The translations under genes were made by a program, and so were the position numbers. A DNA stretch of 29,905 nt from a virus. Below, one piece after another: positions 15,568 through 24,065 of this stretch; the first letter of the stretch is position 1, and each line of letters begins with the position of its first letter. The notes under the pieces are model-generated. The model saw only the letters and a list, made by a program, of their open reading frames with translations. It searched no databases and was not told where the DNA came from. The stretch lies in IMG/VR virus record IMGVR_UViG_3300007640_000152, positions 1 to 29,905 of that record. The stretch is one strand, 5' to 3'.

Positions 15568-15585
15568 GAGCCTCCTAATAGGCTC
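15568..15585 (-). promoter_or_regulatory. hairpin overlapping a ribosome-binding site
   Basis: On the - strand, GAGCC and GGCTC pair around TATTAGGA, placing part of the AGGAGG ribosome site of the 144-aa virion gene in loop and stem, three bases before its ATG. It could damp translation of this gene. The stem is only 5 bp, so the effect is uncertain. Confidence 0.35.
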
Positions 15586-15603
15586 TGGACGGCGTTTTAC
15601 CGC

Positions 15604-15753
15604 CTAATCAGCGGTATCTTCGGCGTCTACAGCAGACAGCTCAGCGATCTGCTGCATAGCCTTCTGGTTCTGGATAGCCAGAACGCAGATCTCTAGTTCC
15701 TTCGGGAACCGATTTTGCATAAGGGCGACTACTTCTTCAGCGGTAACGTTCAT
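15604..15753 (-). CDS. small hypothetical protein, 49 aa
   Basis: The product starts [20 protein letters not shown] and continues through a helix with an acidic end. ATGA overlap with the stop of the fibre gene above it fixes the start. Similar short proteins with a V-x-A-L-[QM]-x-R-[FY]-P-x-E-L-E pattern occur after fibre genes in other phages; function unknown. It may be a fibre assembly factor, by position only. Confidence 0.65.
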   Translation of the reverse strand: MNVTAEEVVALMQNRFPKELEICVLAIQNQKAMQQIAELSAVDAEDTAD

Positions 15754-18326
15754 GACCCTGACTCTAGCTGTGCTACCCGTCCACGCAATGCTTTGATCTC
15801 TGCAACGGCTGCAGCGATGACGCACTCCCACTTCCAACCAACAGGCTTCAACACGCCGTCTTCTTCGTTGACCTGAGCAAACTGAGAAACAACAGAATCG
15901 CCCAACACATCTTCAGCAATGAAACCAACCTGCACGTCAGCTTCACGCCACGCTTGATGCTCTGCTGGTTCTTCTTCTTCCTTAAGCCACTTCTCGTTGA
16001 ACATCACAGGCTGCAATGCGTCCATCCACGCACCAGAATCAGCCGAAGTCACATCAACAATGTTCTCTTTGACTTCTCGGGTTGATGTGTAATAGGCGAG
16101 CACTCCATAAGTAGTGTTTCGCATCACATACTGGTAGCCAGATGTAGTTGACGTGCCAGTCAAGGTGGCAGCAATGCCGTTACACAGCATGCTCTTGTTG
16201 TTGTAAGTACGGACCCACGTTGAGTCGGTCATGTACCAGCCGCCAGCGTAAGTGGCGTTGTACCAGCCAGCGCTGCCGTAGCTGCGGAACCAGTCACCTG
16301 ACGCTAGATGGATACCGTCAGATTGAATGCGTGCCCTGAAGCCGCCGCCAGTTGCGAACCCGATCGAATCTGCGCCGTAGCGGTACATGCCCGTGTTTTG
16401 ATCATCCGTAAAAGTAAACGACGGGTCAGTTGCTGAACCGTTATCTCCTCGCACCTCATCAACGTCAATAATGCCCGTAACCGTCAGGTTGCCGCTCAAC
16501 GTGTCAGTCGTGTTCAGCAGGTACTTAGCGTCCGACTCCGACTCGGTGTAATACCGAGTGTCGTGCGTATGCGAATCGTTGGCGACAGTCACGGTCAACG
16601 TCTCGGTCGTATCGGAACCGTCAAACACAACGGAACCGCTAGCGTCACCAGCCAAAGACAGCGTGGTAGCCGCCGACCACTTGGTCGCCGTAGCAGCATT
16701 GCCCGACGTGTCCTGATTGCCCGCCGTATTCACCCCAGGCAGGTTGATGTTTGCAGTGCCATCAAACGACACACCGCCAATAGTGCGGGCAGTCTCCAGC
16801 GCCGTAGCCGTAGCAGCATTCCCGCTGATGTCGTTCGACAACGTCCCGTTCGGAACATCGTTCGCACGACCAGCACCCAACACCAGAACCTCGCCCGTGG
16901 AAGCGTCCACACGCACCACACGGCCAATCTTCTGCACCAGCTCAGACGCACCCGTCGGACGGGTCGTCGTCAACCCGCCCGTAGGAGCCACATACAACTC
17001 GTCATTGATGCCGTACGTCGAAGTGTCCAAACTGCCGATCACGCCAAGGATCGTCGCATGCCCCTCAGCATTGTTCGCCAACGATGCCTGGTTGATGCCC
17101 AACGCAGGCATTGTGCTAGCCGTGTCAGCCCGAGAAGGCGACACTTCAATCGCACCAGAGGCTCCTACAGACCCTGTGGCGTACACGGGGATGCCAGCAC
17201 CGATTGTGCTGCCAGACGTGTTCTTGATGTGCAAATAAACAGGCCCAGCAAGATCGCCGTGAATATGCGACGCATCCAACAGCCCGTTGACCGTCAGATC
17301 TTCGACCGTGAAGTCCAGACCAGACAGGTCGGTATCAAGGTTCAAGGTTACGGTGGCGGCAGACCCGCCACCGCTCAGGCCAGTGCCAGCAACAACGGTT
17401 TGGATTACACCGTCAGCGCCGTCAGCACCGTCTGCTCCTGCTGGCCCCTGCGGGCCAGTAGCGCCCGTAGCGCCAGTCGCACCAGTCGCACCAGTGTCGC
17501 CCTGTGGACCTTGCGGACCCGTGTCGCCTTGTGGACCCTGAGGGCCAGTAGCCCCAGTCGGGCCTGTCGGACCAGTCGGCCCGTCTCTCAGAACAAAGTC
17601 GAAGACGGCGGCACTAGAGGTGCCGCTGTTCGTGACAGACGCCGTGCCAGCGTTCGTGACAGACGTAGTCGTGCCGACAGCAATCGTCGCAGCCGCACCA
17701 TCTGCACCATCTGCGCCGTCTGCACCTGCAGGCCCCGTAGCGCCCGTATCTCCCTGAGGGCCTTGGATACCCTGGATGCCTTGAGGGCCAGTTGGTCCCG
17801 TGTCGCCAGTATCACCTTGAGGCCCCTGCGGGCCAGTTGGGCCAGTGGGGCCAGTTGCACCAGTAGGGCCAGTGGGGCCATCACGCAGAACAAAATCAAA
17901 GACCGCAGCGCCAGAAGTACCGCTGTTAGTAACGCTCGCAGTTCCAGAGTTATCAACAGAAGTCGTCGTGCCAACAGCAATGGTTGCAGCTGCGCCCGTA
18001 GGGCCAGTAGCACCCGTGTCGCCCTGCGGTCCTGTTGCACCAGTCGCTCCCGTCGGTCCTGTCGCTCCTTGCGTGCCAGTCGCGCCCTTCTGCGCCAACG
18101 TCTGCCAGTTCGTGTTAGAGGCGCCTACAGACGGCAGAGCGTTGCCCGTGTTGGAACTGGTGCGTGACACGAACGTGTTGCCGTTGCCGTCGGCAACGAC
18201 ATCACCAATGTCGTAGGTCGTGGCAGCGTCGTAGGTGCCGACGTAGTCAGGCCCGCCTGAAATGTTGACCTGAACTGAAGGCTCGTCAGAGTTCAGGTTG
18301 TACTGACGGTCTACCCAGTTACCCAT
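15750..18326 (-). CDS. tail fibre with collagen-like repeats and S74 chaperone domain
   Basis: 858 aa. Residues about 20-75 look like a carbohydrate-binding/fibre module ([17 protein letters not shown]). Residues about 80-305 hold three collagen-like G-x-y blocks, mostly [16 protein letters not shown] type, separated by two near-identical copies of a spacer starting [11 protein letters not shown] and ending FDFVLRDG. A beta-rich shaft with GNAATAT-type repeats follows. The C-terminus from about 745 is an intramolecular chaperone of the Peptidase_S74 type: [10 protein letters not shown] has the Ser and a Lys five residues later that form the self-cleavage dyad in endosialidase fibres, followed by [13 protein letters not shown] and a terminal coiled coil. 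It trimerises, is probably clipped, and binds the host surface. The start overlaps the upstream holin-like gene by 8 nt. Confidence 0.9.
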   Translation of the reverse strand: MGNWVDRQYNLNSDEPSVQVNISGGPDYVGTYDAATTYDIGDVVADGNGNTFVSRTSSNTGNALPSVGASNTNWQTLAQKGATGTQGATGPTGATGATGPQGDTGATGPTGAAATIAVGTTTSVDNSGTASVTNSGTSGAAVFDFVLRDGPTGPTGATGPTGPTGPQGPQGDTGDTGPTGPQGIQGIQGPQGDTGATGPAGADGADGADGAAATIAVGTTTSVTNAGTASVTNSGTSSAAVFDFVLRDGPTGPTGPTGATGPQGPQGDTGPQGPQGDTGATGATGATGATGPQGPAGADGADGADGVIQTVVAGTGLSGGGSAATVTLNLDTDLSGLDFTVEDLTVNGLLDASHIHGDLAGPVYLHIKNTSGSTIGAGIPVYATGSVGASGAIEVSPSRADTASTMPALGINQASLANNAEGHATILGVIGSLDTSTYGINDELYVAPTGGLTTTRPTGASELVQKIGRVVRVDASTGEVLVLGAGRANDVPNGTLSNDISGNAATATALETARTIGGVSFDGTANINLPGVNTAGNQDTSGNAATATKWSAATTLSLAGDASGSVVFDGSDTTETLTVTVANDSHTHDTRYYTESESDAKYLLNTTDTLSGNLTVTGIIDVDEVRGDNGSATDPSFTFTDDQNTGMYRYGADSIGFATGGGFRARIQSDGIHLASGDWFRSYGSAGWYNATYAGGWYMTDSTWVRTYNNKSMLCNGIAATLTGTSTTSGYQYVMRNTTYGVLAYYTSTREVKENIVDVTSADSGAWMDALQPVMFNEKWLKEEEEPAEHQAWREADVQVGFIAEDVLGDSVVSQFAQVNEEDGVLKPVGWKWECVIAAAVAEIKALRGRVAQLESGS
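17410..18095 (-). repeat. collagen-like repeat region with duplicated spacer
   Basis: Three Gly-x-y coding blocks (about 17410-17585, 17700-17885 and 18000-18095) alternate with two spacer copies (about 17586-17697 and 17886-17997). The spacers encode nearly the same ~35-residue segment but differ at many synonymous positions, so the duplication is old or under protein-level selection. Such regions recombine and vary in length between related phages. Confidence 0.8.
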
Positions 18327-18543
18327 TTTCAGCGTGCCATTCTAGGTGGTCGTCTTGACGACGACGAACTTCCTTAACGTCGTCCCGAACCTCACCAATC
18401 CGTTCCGAAATGTCATCCAGCCGCCGCAGATTAGCGGCGTGCTGGTCAGTGTTTTCCCGCCGAAATCTGGCAGCAAAGACAGCAAACAGGCCCGTTACCA
18501 GAGCTGCTCCCGTGCCGCCAAAGATGGCTGCCCACTCAGCCAT
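18319..18543 (-). CDS. holin-like protein with one membrane segment and coiled coil
   Basis: 74 aa. [20 protein letters not shown], then AVFAARF: one transmembrane helix at about 6-26, followed by a highly charged helical tail ([20 protein letters not shown]). One TM plus a charged C-terminal coiled coil fits small single-pass phage holins, and also spanin-like or fibre-associated membrane proteins. It lies between the two fibre genes rather than beside the endolysin. It overlaps the fibre start by 8 nt and its ATG follows the upstream stop by 1 nt. Confidence 0.65.
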   Translation of the reverse strand: MAEWAAIFGGTGAALVTGLFAVFAARFRRENTDQHAANLRRLDDISERIGEVRDDVKEVRRRQDDHLEWHAENG

Positions 18544-18544
18544 G

Positions 18545-19678
18545 TCATGCTGCCTCGACAGCTGCCAAACGAGTACGAATGTCTTGGATTGCCAACGTCA
18601 TCAACGACATCCACGCCGTCTGATCAACACCCATCAGAATCTGATCGCCGTTTTCGTCAGTGCCGTGGCTAGCAAGAAACTCCGAAACTGTTTCCATGTC
18701 ATCGGCAATCGGGCCGATCTCAGGATACCCAGGAGCAGTAATACGGTTCCACATCTTCGGAACGACAGAGTCAATCATGTCGGCAGTCAAATAACTGCCA
18801 AGATCCGCCGAAACGTTTTCTTTGTCGGCGGCAACCGAAGAGTTCTTGACCAAAGCAGACAAGCCAAAGCCAGTAATGATGTGAGCAGCGGTGCCGCTGC
18901 CAGTCGGAAACTGGGAGCCGCTGTCGTTCGACTTGAACGTACCTGTTGCTTTGGTAACAACGTCGTTTGGGCTTATAACGCCACCGATCTGGAAATGTTT
19001 GTTGCCGTCAATCCAAAACGAAAACTCATCGTCGTCGTCGTCGAACCTGATCTGGTCGTTTTCGTTACCAAACTCAATTTTTGCCTGGCTGCTGACATCC
19101 AACAAGCCGTTCACAGTCAAAGCGCCAGGGAACGTGTAGGCGCCTGCGCCAAACGTGCCAGCATCAATCGTGCCAGCATCAATCGTGCCAGTCAACAAAG
19201 ACGAAGGCACTGCCGTCACTTCAATCTCAACGTTTGCGCTGCCATCAAACGCAGCAGCAGTAGCAGTAACACCCGTAACGTCAATGTTCTTCGTAGCAGC
19301 CAACTTCGTAGCAGTCGAAGCGTTGCCAGCAAACGTAGCTGCCGACACGTCAACAATCGTCGTGCCGCTAGCGTTCTGAATGTCACCCTTGAACGTGGCA
19401 TCGGAACCGTTGGTTCCGTTGTCCAACACGATGCTGGTGCCGTTGCTCGCAACGATCTGGCCCGTAATGTCAGCGTCAACGTTCAAGTTGCCGTTAACAG
19501 TCAACGTGTTAGACACGACCAGACTGCTGATCGTCTGAGTGCCAGTAATTGGCCGCTCGCCAGAAGTCCACACAACGTTGTTGTTGATGTAATCACGCAA
19601 CGATTCAAAGTTGGCGTTGACTTCAGCTGCAACCGCATCGGTTCCAGCAGTAAACGGGTTGGGTATTGATGCAGTCAT
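18545..19678 (-). CDS. second tail fibre with S74-like C-terminus
   Basis: 377 aa. The N-terminus (MTASIPNPFTAGTDAVAAEV) is a typical adaptor for a fibre, followed by a beta-helical shaft with TLTVNGNLNVDADITG and GNASTATKL repeats of the kind also found in the larger fibre. About residue 270 onward, SSVAADKENV supplies Ser and Lys five apart, as in S74 chaperones, then IGPIADDMETVSEFL and a terminal coiled coil QDIRTRLAAVEA. The cleavage context is less canonical than in the larger fibre, so activity is uncertain. It probably forms a trimeric fibre attached near the nozzle, whose gene lies 2 nt upstream. Confidence 0.8.
   Translation of the reverse strand: MTASIPNPFTAGTDAVAAEVNANFESLRDYINNNVVWTSGERPITGTQTISSLVVSNTLTVNGNLNVDADITGQIVASNGTSIVLDNGTNGSDATFKGDIQNASGTTIVDVSAATFAGNASTATKLAATKNIDVTGVTATAAAFDGSANVEIEVTAVPSSLLTGTIDAGTIDAGTFGAGAYTFPGALTVNGLLDVSSQAKIEFGNENDQIRFDDDDDEFSFWIDGNKHFQIGGVISPNDVVTKATGTFKSNDSGSQFPTGSGTAAHIITGFGLSALVKNSSVAADKENVSADLGSYLTADMIDSVVPKMWNRITAPGYPEIGPIADDMETVSEFLASHGTDENGDQILMGVDQTAWMSLMTLAIQDIRTRLAAVEAA
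19154..19191 (-). repeat. 15-bp tandem repeat in fibre gene
   Basis: CGTGCCAGCATCAAT occurs twice in tandem (19154-19168, 19169-19183) followed by a third partial copy. It encodes the repeated peptide GTIDAGTIDAG in the shaft of the second fibre. Replication slippage here would add or remove five residues. Confidence 0.8.
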
Positions 19679-19680
19679 TG

Positions 19681-21345
19681 CTACGACCTCGGCTTCTTCG
19701 GCAGGTACTTGAGGGTGAAGCCTCTAATTTCCCATTGGACATTGGTTGGGCCACGGAACTTCAAAGCAACGGAGCGGCCCGTGCCCCCGATGCTTCCCCC
19801 ACGAACAACTTCGTCCTGCGTTGCCGCAGTTCCATACGCCCACTGCTTGTCATCCCAGTTGGACCCAGGATTATCATCAGCGTTGCCGTCATCGTCGTCC
19901 CACACAAGACTGTCAGCACTGCCCGTACCAGCAATCTCAATCAACAACGTCTTACGGGCTTCGCCATCGTAATAGTCGAGATACACCTCAGCCTGAACCG
20001 TATGTGCCGACGGGCCAGCCATAATGAACTCTGGCCGCTTGTACCGCTTCGGCAAAAACGGCGACCCGCTATCCAGCCAACGAGTCTTAAAGTACGAAGA
20101 GATTCCTGCTTGAGCTGAAGTAGCTGCTTCGTTAAACGTGTCGACAGCAGCGTTCGTTTCAAGCTGCACCAGCCCAGACCCCTGGCCTGTAGCCGCCACA
20201 TGAATGACCTCATAGTCGGCGTTCTGAAACTCGACGTTGGCCAGCATGTCAACGTCGTACACGACCCAAGCGCCAGTTGAAGGGTCCAGCACGAAACAAC
20301 GAGACGTGTAATCAGTCATGGGTACACGCACCCACACGCGTCCCAAAACAGAAGCGACGTACACTTCGTCCAAGCTAGAAGTGTCTACTTTGCCCTGCTC
20401 CATAAGCGGGTACACTTTTTCGAACGCCCAACGGGGTTCGCCGTCGCCGTTGTAATAGTAGACGCCACGGTCAGGCGAAAAGAACCAGACGCCGTCAGGG
20501 TTGACGCACACACCGTTAGCGTTTGTGGCGCCTACAGACGACGAGACTTTGACGACCTGAAAGTTCTGACGGCTGTACCCAAGCACGGCATACACGGAAC
20601 GGTTCAGGAACACCAGCAGCTGGTCACGGAACGATGCGATCTTGACGATTTCGTCGCCGTCTTCGTCGCCAACGTCGATCCAGTCGTCTTCGGCCCAACG
20701 ATCAGCGTAGCCAGGATGCGAGAATCGGATGCGGGTGGGGTGCGTCACAACACCTTCGTCGGTGTACCCAGCCCACATGAACCCGCCGTGCGAAGCAACA
20801 AACTTACACTTAGGGAAGATGTCGCCAGCAGCAGTGGCGTAGTCGTTCTGATACGAGGCGTGAGCGTCAGGGATCTCGTCAGTGGCAGCGTCGGGAGTGC
20901 CCGACGGGGTGCCCCACGACTGAGTCAGGTCGGTGCCGCCAGCAAACCACGACTTGCCATTCATCATGGCGTGATCGAGGATCTCGCAATCGCCCGTGTT
21001 CGTAATGCTGGCCCAGCTGGCACCAATGCCGTAAGCCATGTTGGTCGAACCAACACCGCCAGCAGTCGCAACGACCTTCGACGTGTTGTTGACTTGATCT
21101 CGATGCTCAAACAGCTTCTCGGGCGTGGTCGTGTTCCCAAACGGCTGATAGTCGCCCCAGTCAGACACAGACTTGCGACGTTGCACGCCGCCACGGCGTG
21201 AAACGTCCACGTTCAACATGTCAGGCGACTCGTTTGGAGCCAGCATGAACCTGTCTTCGATAGCGTTGTATCCGCCCGTGAAATCAACCTGAGGATCTAA
21301 CCTTACGTTAGGTCCACGGCCAGAACGCCTAATGGGAACGGCCAT
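19681..21345 (-). CDS. tail nozzle / stabilisation protein (T7 gp12 / P22 gp10 type)
   Basis: 554 aa. The N-terminus has FTGGYNAIEDRFMLAPNESP, then DMLNVDVSRRGGVQRRKSV, the usual opening of podovirus nozzle and stabilisation proteins (N-x-SPDxLNVDxxxxGGVxRRKG). The middle contains RDQLLVFLNRSVYAVLG, FQVVKVSSSVGATNANGV, then WFFSPDRGVYYYNGDGE, typical of the beta-propeller. The C-terminal ~150 residues are a beta domain ending RGFTLKYLPKKPRS. It forms the tail tube tip and retains packaged DNA. It follows the connector gene directly (stop-to-start spacing of 5 nt), matching gp11-gp12 order. Confidence 0.85.
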   Translation of the reverse strand: MAVPIRRSGRGPNVRLDPQVDFTGGYNAIEDRFMLAPNESPDMLNVDVSRRGGVQRRKSVSDWGDYQPFGNTTTPEKLFEHRDQVNNTSKVVATAGGVGSTNMAYGIGASWASITNTGDCEILDHAMMNGKSWFAGGTDLTQSWGTPSGTPDAATDEIPDAHASYQNDYATAAGDIFPKCKFVASHGGFMWAGYTDEGVVTHPTRIRFSHPGYADRWAEDDWIDVGDEDGDEIVKIASFRDQLLVFLNRSVYAVLGYSRQNFQVVKVSSSVGATNANGVCVNPDGVWFFSPDRGVYYYNGDGEPRWAFEKVYPLMEQGKVDTSSLDEVYVASVLGRVWVRVPMTDYTSRCFVLDPSTGAWVVYDVDMLANVEFQNADYEVIHVAATGQGSGLVQLETNAAVDTFNEAATSAQAGISSYFKTRWLDSGSPFLPKRYKRPEFIMAGPSAHTVQAEVYLDYYDGEARKTLLIEIAGTGSADSLVWDDDDGNADDNPGSNWDDKQWAYGTAATQDEVVRGGSIGGTGRSVALKFRGPTNVQWEIRGFTLKYLPKKPRS

Positions 21346-21350
21346 TCAGA

Positions 21351-22052
21351 TCACTCCCATGCAAAGCGAGGATCCATCAACGGATACATGTTGCGGTTGT
21401 AGTCGCCGCCCATAGTCACGCTAATAGCAGGAGAAGGATCGTCGTAAAACTTGACCAGTTCTCGCAGCCGCAAATCAGACAGATCAGCGTAGTACAAAGC
21501 CGTCTGTGGCTCGTCCTGCTGGGCGTAGGCCCTGCCGAGCGCCCAGTTCAGAATTGGGCTGTCAAACTCTTGAGGCATGTCCGAAACTTGATCGCCAGGA
21601 TCAACAGCCCCAACCCAATCCTTTGGCTTTTTGTAGCCACGGATCACAAACGTGTCATCAGAGTTGTCAGGCGCAGGGTCAAGCACTAGCTCGCCGTTGT
21701 TCCACACCGACCAGTAACTAGGACTGCCTGCGTTGTTGGTGTCTCGTGACCTGTAACGGTCACGGGTAGCAATGTCTTGCCATCGCAGATCCCATGAAGG
21801 TCCACGAACTTGGCGAATCTCAGCGATCTGCTCGCCGCCGTTTTCAATAAAGGTAAACGTGTAATTGCTTTGCCCGCTAACGCCAGTAAACGTCCAGTCG
21901 TACTGAAAGAACGGCCATTCTTGGCGACGGGTTTGTGCGCGAGTAGCCCCATCACGAACCCACTCGTCTACAAGAGTGTCTGGGAGGTCCGTGGCATCCA
22001 AATCCAACGTCAATCGAATTAGGTCACGAAACTTTTGCAGGTTGTACGCCAC
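21351..22052 (-). CDS. head-tail connector / adaptor (T7 gp11 type)
   Basis: 233 aa from GTG at 22052, which lies 3 nt after GGAGAGG; a TTG at 22064 is possible but would place the ribosome site inside the gene. The sequence opens MAYNLQKFRDLIRLTLDLDA, then DLPDTLVDEWVRDGATRAQT, a helical start shared by podovirus adaptor proteins that sit under the portal. The middle is beta-rich (WSVWNNGELVLDPAPDNSDD) and the C-terminus helical. It links the portal to the nozzle. The order scaffold-capsid-adaptor-nozzle supports the call. Confidence 0.8.
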   Translation of the reverse strand: MAYNLQKFRDLIRLTLDLDATDLPDTLVDEWVRDGATRAQTRRQEWPFFQYDWTFTGVSGQSNYTFTFIENGGEQIAEIRQVRGPSWDLRWQDIATRDRYRSRDTNNAGSPSYWSVWNNGELVLDPAPDNSDDTFVIRGYKKPKDWVGAVDPGDQVSDMPQEFDSPILNWALGRAYAQQDEPQTALYYADLSDLRLRELVKFYDDPSPAISVTMGGDYNRNMYPLMDPRFAWE

Positions 22053-22076
22053 GGCCCTCTCCAAACAATCGGATCA

Positions 22077-22106
22077 GGGGCAGGCCAGCTCAAGCTGACC
22101 TGCCCC
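22077..22106 (-). terminator. strong stem-loop downstream of the capsid gene
   Basis: GGGGCAGG and CCTGCCCC form 8 bp, then one mismatch, then CAGC/GCTG closing a 4-nt loop. It lies 21 nt past the capsid stop and just before the connector gene, so leftward transcripts meet it first. Downstream in that direction is TTGTTTGG, a weak T tract. A partial terminator here would make capsid transcripts more abundant than tail transcripts; T7 has a terminator at the same place. Confidence 0.6.
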
Positions 22107-22126
22107 ACTCAACTCTGACCTAAGGG

Positions 22127-23167
22127 TCAGGTCAGGCCGTAGATAACGCCCTGGTGACGACGGCTGTTGATCGTCAGGTTGCCGTAGGTCAGCATCTTCA
22201 TGGTCCGAGTGTCCTTGTCGACAGGCTGAATGAACGGGCCAGCCTTGAAGAAACGGTCACGGTGAACCTTGAGACGCAGGTACTTCGGGTTGATGAAGTA
22301 CATGTGGCCAGCGGGGCAATCCTCGTCGAAGAGGACGGGACGGCCCTTGAACTCCAGAGCCTGGAAGCCAGCGTCAGCAAGCGAAGCGTCCATGTGGCGG
22401 ACGTTGCCCTGCAGAAGCGACTCGTAGTCCTCGTGAAGCGACTGCGTGGTCAGGATAAACTGCGGGGTGTCGCCACCAACGGAGCAGTCGTTAAACACGT
22501 TGGTCATCTTCTGACGGTCAAGCGTGGTGGTGTCGGTGTGGCCGAAACCAGCAACGCCGTTGGTGACAGCCTCAGCAGCCTGGCCAGCATCGTGAATCTG
22601 GGAACGCCACCAAGTGTTGTTCGCAGGATCAATGCCGCCAACGGTGGAGTAGCCACGAGCCTCGGAGCCAACGTCGGCAGCGTCGTAGCCGCCAACAAGG
22701 TTCCAAAGACCGTTGAAGTCCTTGCCGCTGTTGCCAGTGCCGTCCTCGTAGAACATCTCGTTCATCTTCTGAACGACAGATTCACGAGCGACCTCGATCT
22801 TGGTGTTGAGAAGGTCAAGGAACGCAGCTTCGCCGCTGTTCTGAGCCTCTTCAATACCCGAGATCGACACGGTCGAAGCAAGCTGCTTCCACTCGTAAAT
22901 AGCCGAGCTGACTTCTTCCTGCGGGGTGTTGGTGATTGCATCAACGCCCGAGTAAGTAGCCGTGTTGGTCGAGTTGTCAGCACCAATCAGCGCTTCCTGA
23001 ATGCGGGCACCGCCGTCGATCTGGATGACCTGCCCCGCACGAGCGAGGAAGTAAGCCAGCGGTCGGGCCTGGAAGACCTGATCAATGAACTGAGGGGTGA
23101 CCTTCGCAAAGGTCGTGGTCAGAATGTCTGACCAGTTAGCATCGGTGTCCTTGTAACCGAAAGCCAT
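22127..23167 (-). CDS. major capsid protein
   Basis: 346 aa. N-terminus MAFGYKDTDANWSDILTTTF, then VTPQFIDQVFQARPLAYFLA, and a segment IQIDGGARIQEALIGADNS followed by SAIYEWKQLASTVSISGIEE. The arrangement V-x-GG-x-x-I...WKQ-x-x-x-VxISG-x-E-x-x-NSG is the hallmark of a common phage coat family with HK97-like fold. It makes the icosahedral shell around the scaffold, whose gene is just upstream. The ATG lies 6 nt after AGGAG within a perfect palindrome (23175-23185). Codon choice, with few rare triplets, suggests high expression. Confidence 0.9.
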   Translation of the reverse strand: MAFGYKDTDANWSDILTTTFAKVTPQFIDQVFQARPLAYFLARAGQVIQIDGGARIQEALIGADNSTNTATYSGVDAITNTPQEEVSSAIYEWKQLASTVSISGIEEAQNSGEAAFLDLLNTKIEVARESVVQKMNEMFYEDGTGNSGKDFNGLWNLVGGYDAADVGSEARGYSTVGGIDPANNTWWRSQIHDAGQAAEAVTNGVAGFGHTDTTTLDRQKMTNVFNDCSVGGDTPQFILTTQSLHEDYESLLQGNVRHMDASLADAGFQALEFKGRPVLFDEDCPAGHMYFINPKYLRLKVHRDRFFKAGPFIQPVDKDTRTMKMLTYGNLTINSRRHQGVIYGLT

Positions 23168-23174
23168 GATGTAC

Positions 23175-23185
23175 TCCTAAGGAGA
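23175..23185 (-). promoter_or_regulatory. palindromic ribosome-binding site of the capsid gene
   Basis: CTCCTAAGGAG is a perfect odd-centred palindrome; read on the - strand it gives AGGAG followed by six bases and the capsid ATG. The same palindrome with the central base changed precedes the scaffold gene. Confidence 0.6.
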
Positions 23186-23208
23186 GTAGGGACGGGATCA
23201 GCCGAACG

Positions 23209-24009
23209 TCAGCCGTTCAGCAGCGGATCTCCAATATCCGAAAAGCCGTTTTCGCTCATCGAATCTCGGAGAGCCTCAGCGAGAGTGTCTCGCCAAGAAC
23301 CCTGGGAAGCAGGCGAATAGTCCTTCGGACCAGAATCCACGTTGCCGCCAGGGATACCAGCACCTGCCGCCACAACACCCTGCATCATCCGCTTTTCTTC
23401 CAGAACCTGCTGCTGCTCTGCCTCAAGTGCCCGCTGCGCAGCAGCCGACTCCTGAAGTTCAACCCAGTTCAGATCGCGATACGCCATCTCAACTGTCGGA
23501 ATGTCGTTCGCCTGCATGTGCCGAAGAACAACTTCCTGATCGAAGTCGCCGTAGCGACCCTGAACTGCAGCAATTTCATTCATCAAAGCTGAACGCTGCT
23601 GCTGCTGTGCGACGTTCCCGACCGTTCCCCGAAGTTGCTGAATCTCTGCCTTCAACGCAGCCACCTCGGGGGTGTCTGCGGGAGCCTCGATTGGCTCCCC
23701 CCACTCGTTCGTAGCTGCAGGAGCCGTGGCTGCTACAGGCTGCTGAACCTTGTAGGTGTTGGCAATCAACTCAACAGTTGCTTGCGGGTCTTGGTCAAGC
23801 GCCGTCAGAAGATCAAGTCCTCTTTGGGCGATTCGACGCTGGTTTGCGAGGTCTTGCGTCTTCTGGGTGTAATCCCTGTTACGCATGTACCCCTGTGCCG
23901 CCTCTTCCTGGGTGATCACTGTTCCGTCTGGAAGAGTGATTCCGTCGTTTGGCTGCTGCTGACTTTGGGCGGTTGCTCCGTCTTGGAGTCCACTTTCGGT
24001 CTGGATCAC
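23209..24009 (-). CDS. capsid scaffolding protein
   Basis: 266 aa. Helical and rich in Gln, Glu and Ala, with an N-terminal module LPDGTVITQEEAAQGYMRNR, then DYTQKTQDLANQRR, which is standard for scaffolds of this capsid family (VTxEELxxGYMRQxDYTxKTQxL). Coiled-coil helices follow (AEIQQLRGTVGNVAQQQQR; ALEAEQQQVLEEKRMMQ). It assembles the procapsid and leaves before or during packaging. GTG start with AAGGAG six bases ahead. It lies directly upstream of the capsid gene in transcription order, as expected. Confidence 0.85.
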   Translation of the reverse strand: MIQTESGLQDGATAQSQQQPNDGITLPDGTVITQEEAAQGYMRNRDYTQKTQDLANQRRIAQRGLDLLTALDQDPQATVELIANTYKVQQPVAATAPAATNEWGEPIEAPADTPEVAALKAEIQQLRGTVGNVAQQQQRSALMNEIAAVQGRYGDFDQEVVLRHMQANDIPTVEMAYRDLNWVELQESAAAQRALEAEQQQVLEEKRMMQGVVAAGAGIPGGNVDSGPKDYSPASQGSWRDTLAEALRDSMSENGFSDIGDPLLNG

Positions 24010-24015
24010 GGATTG

Positions 24016-24026
24016 CTCCTTAGGAG
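24016..24026 (-). promoter_or_regulatory. palindromic ribosome-binding site of the scaffold gene
   Basis: CTCCTTAGGAG on the + strand is a perfect odd-centred palindrome; on the - strand AGGAG lies six bases before the scaffold GTG. Same architecture as the capsid site. Confidence 0.6.
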
Positions 24027-24065
24027 TCCACGGACGGGGTGCTCCTATGGGAACCTAGACAATGT

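Noticed and set aside
17410-18095. CRISPR-like repetitive block
   Set aside because: Repeats are codon-level Gly-x-y triplets without conserved direct repeats and unique spacers; it is coding sequence of a fibre.
16563-18167. 534-codon + strand open frame opposite the collagen-like fibre
   Set aside because: Caused by the repetitive Gly-x-y coding on the - strand; the product is Arg/Ser/Thr repeats.
22053-22064. TTG start for the connector gene at 22064
   Set aside because: GGAGAGG lies between it and the GTG at 22052 at the right spacing for the GTG.
24030-24065. Small coding region between scaffold and endolysin
   Set aside because: Only 56 bp; no start with ribosome site leads to a meaningful product.
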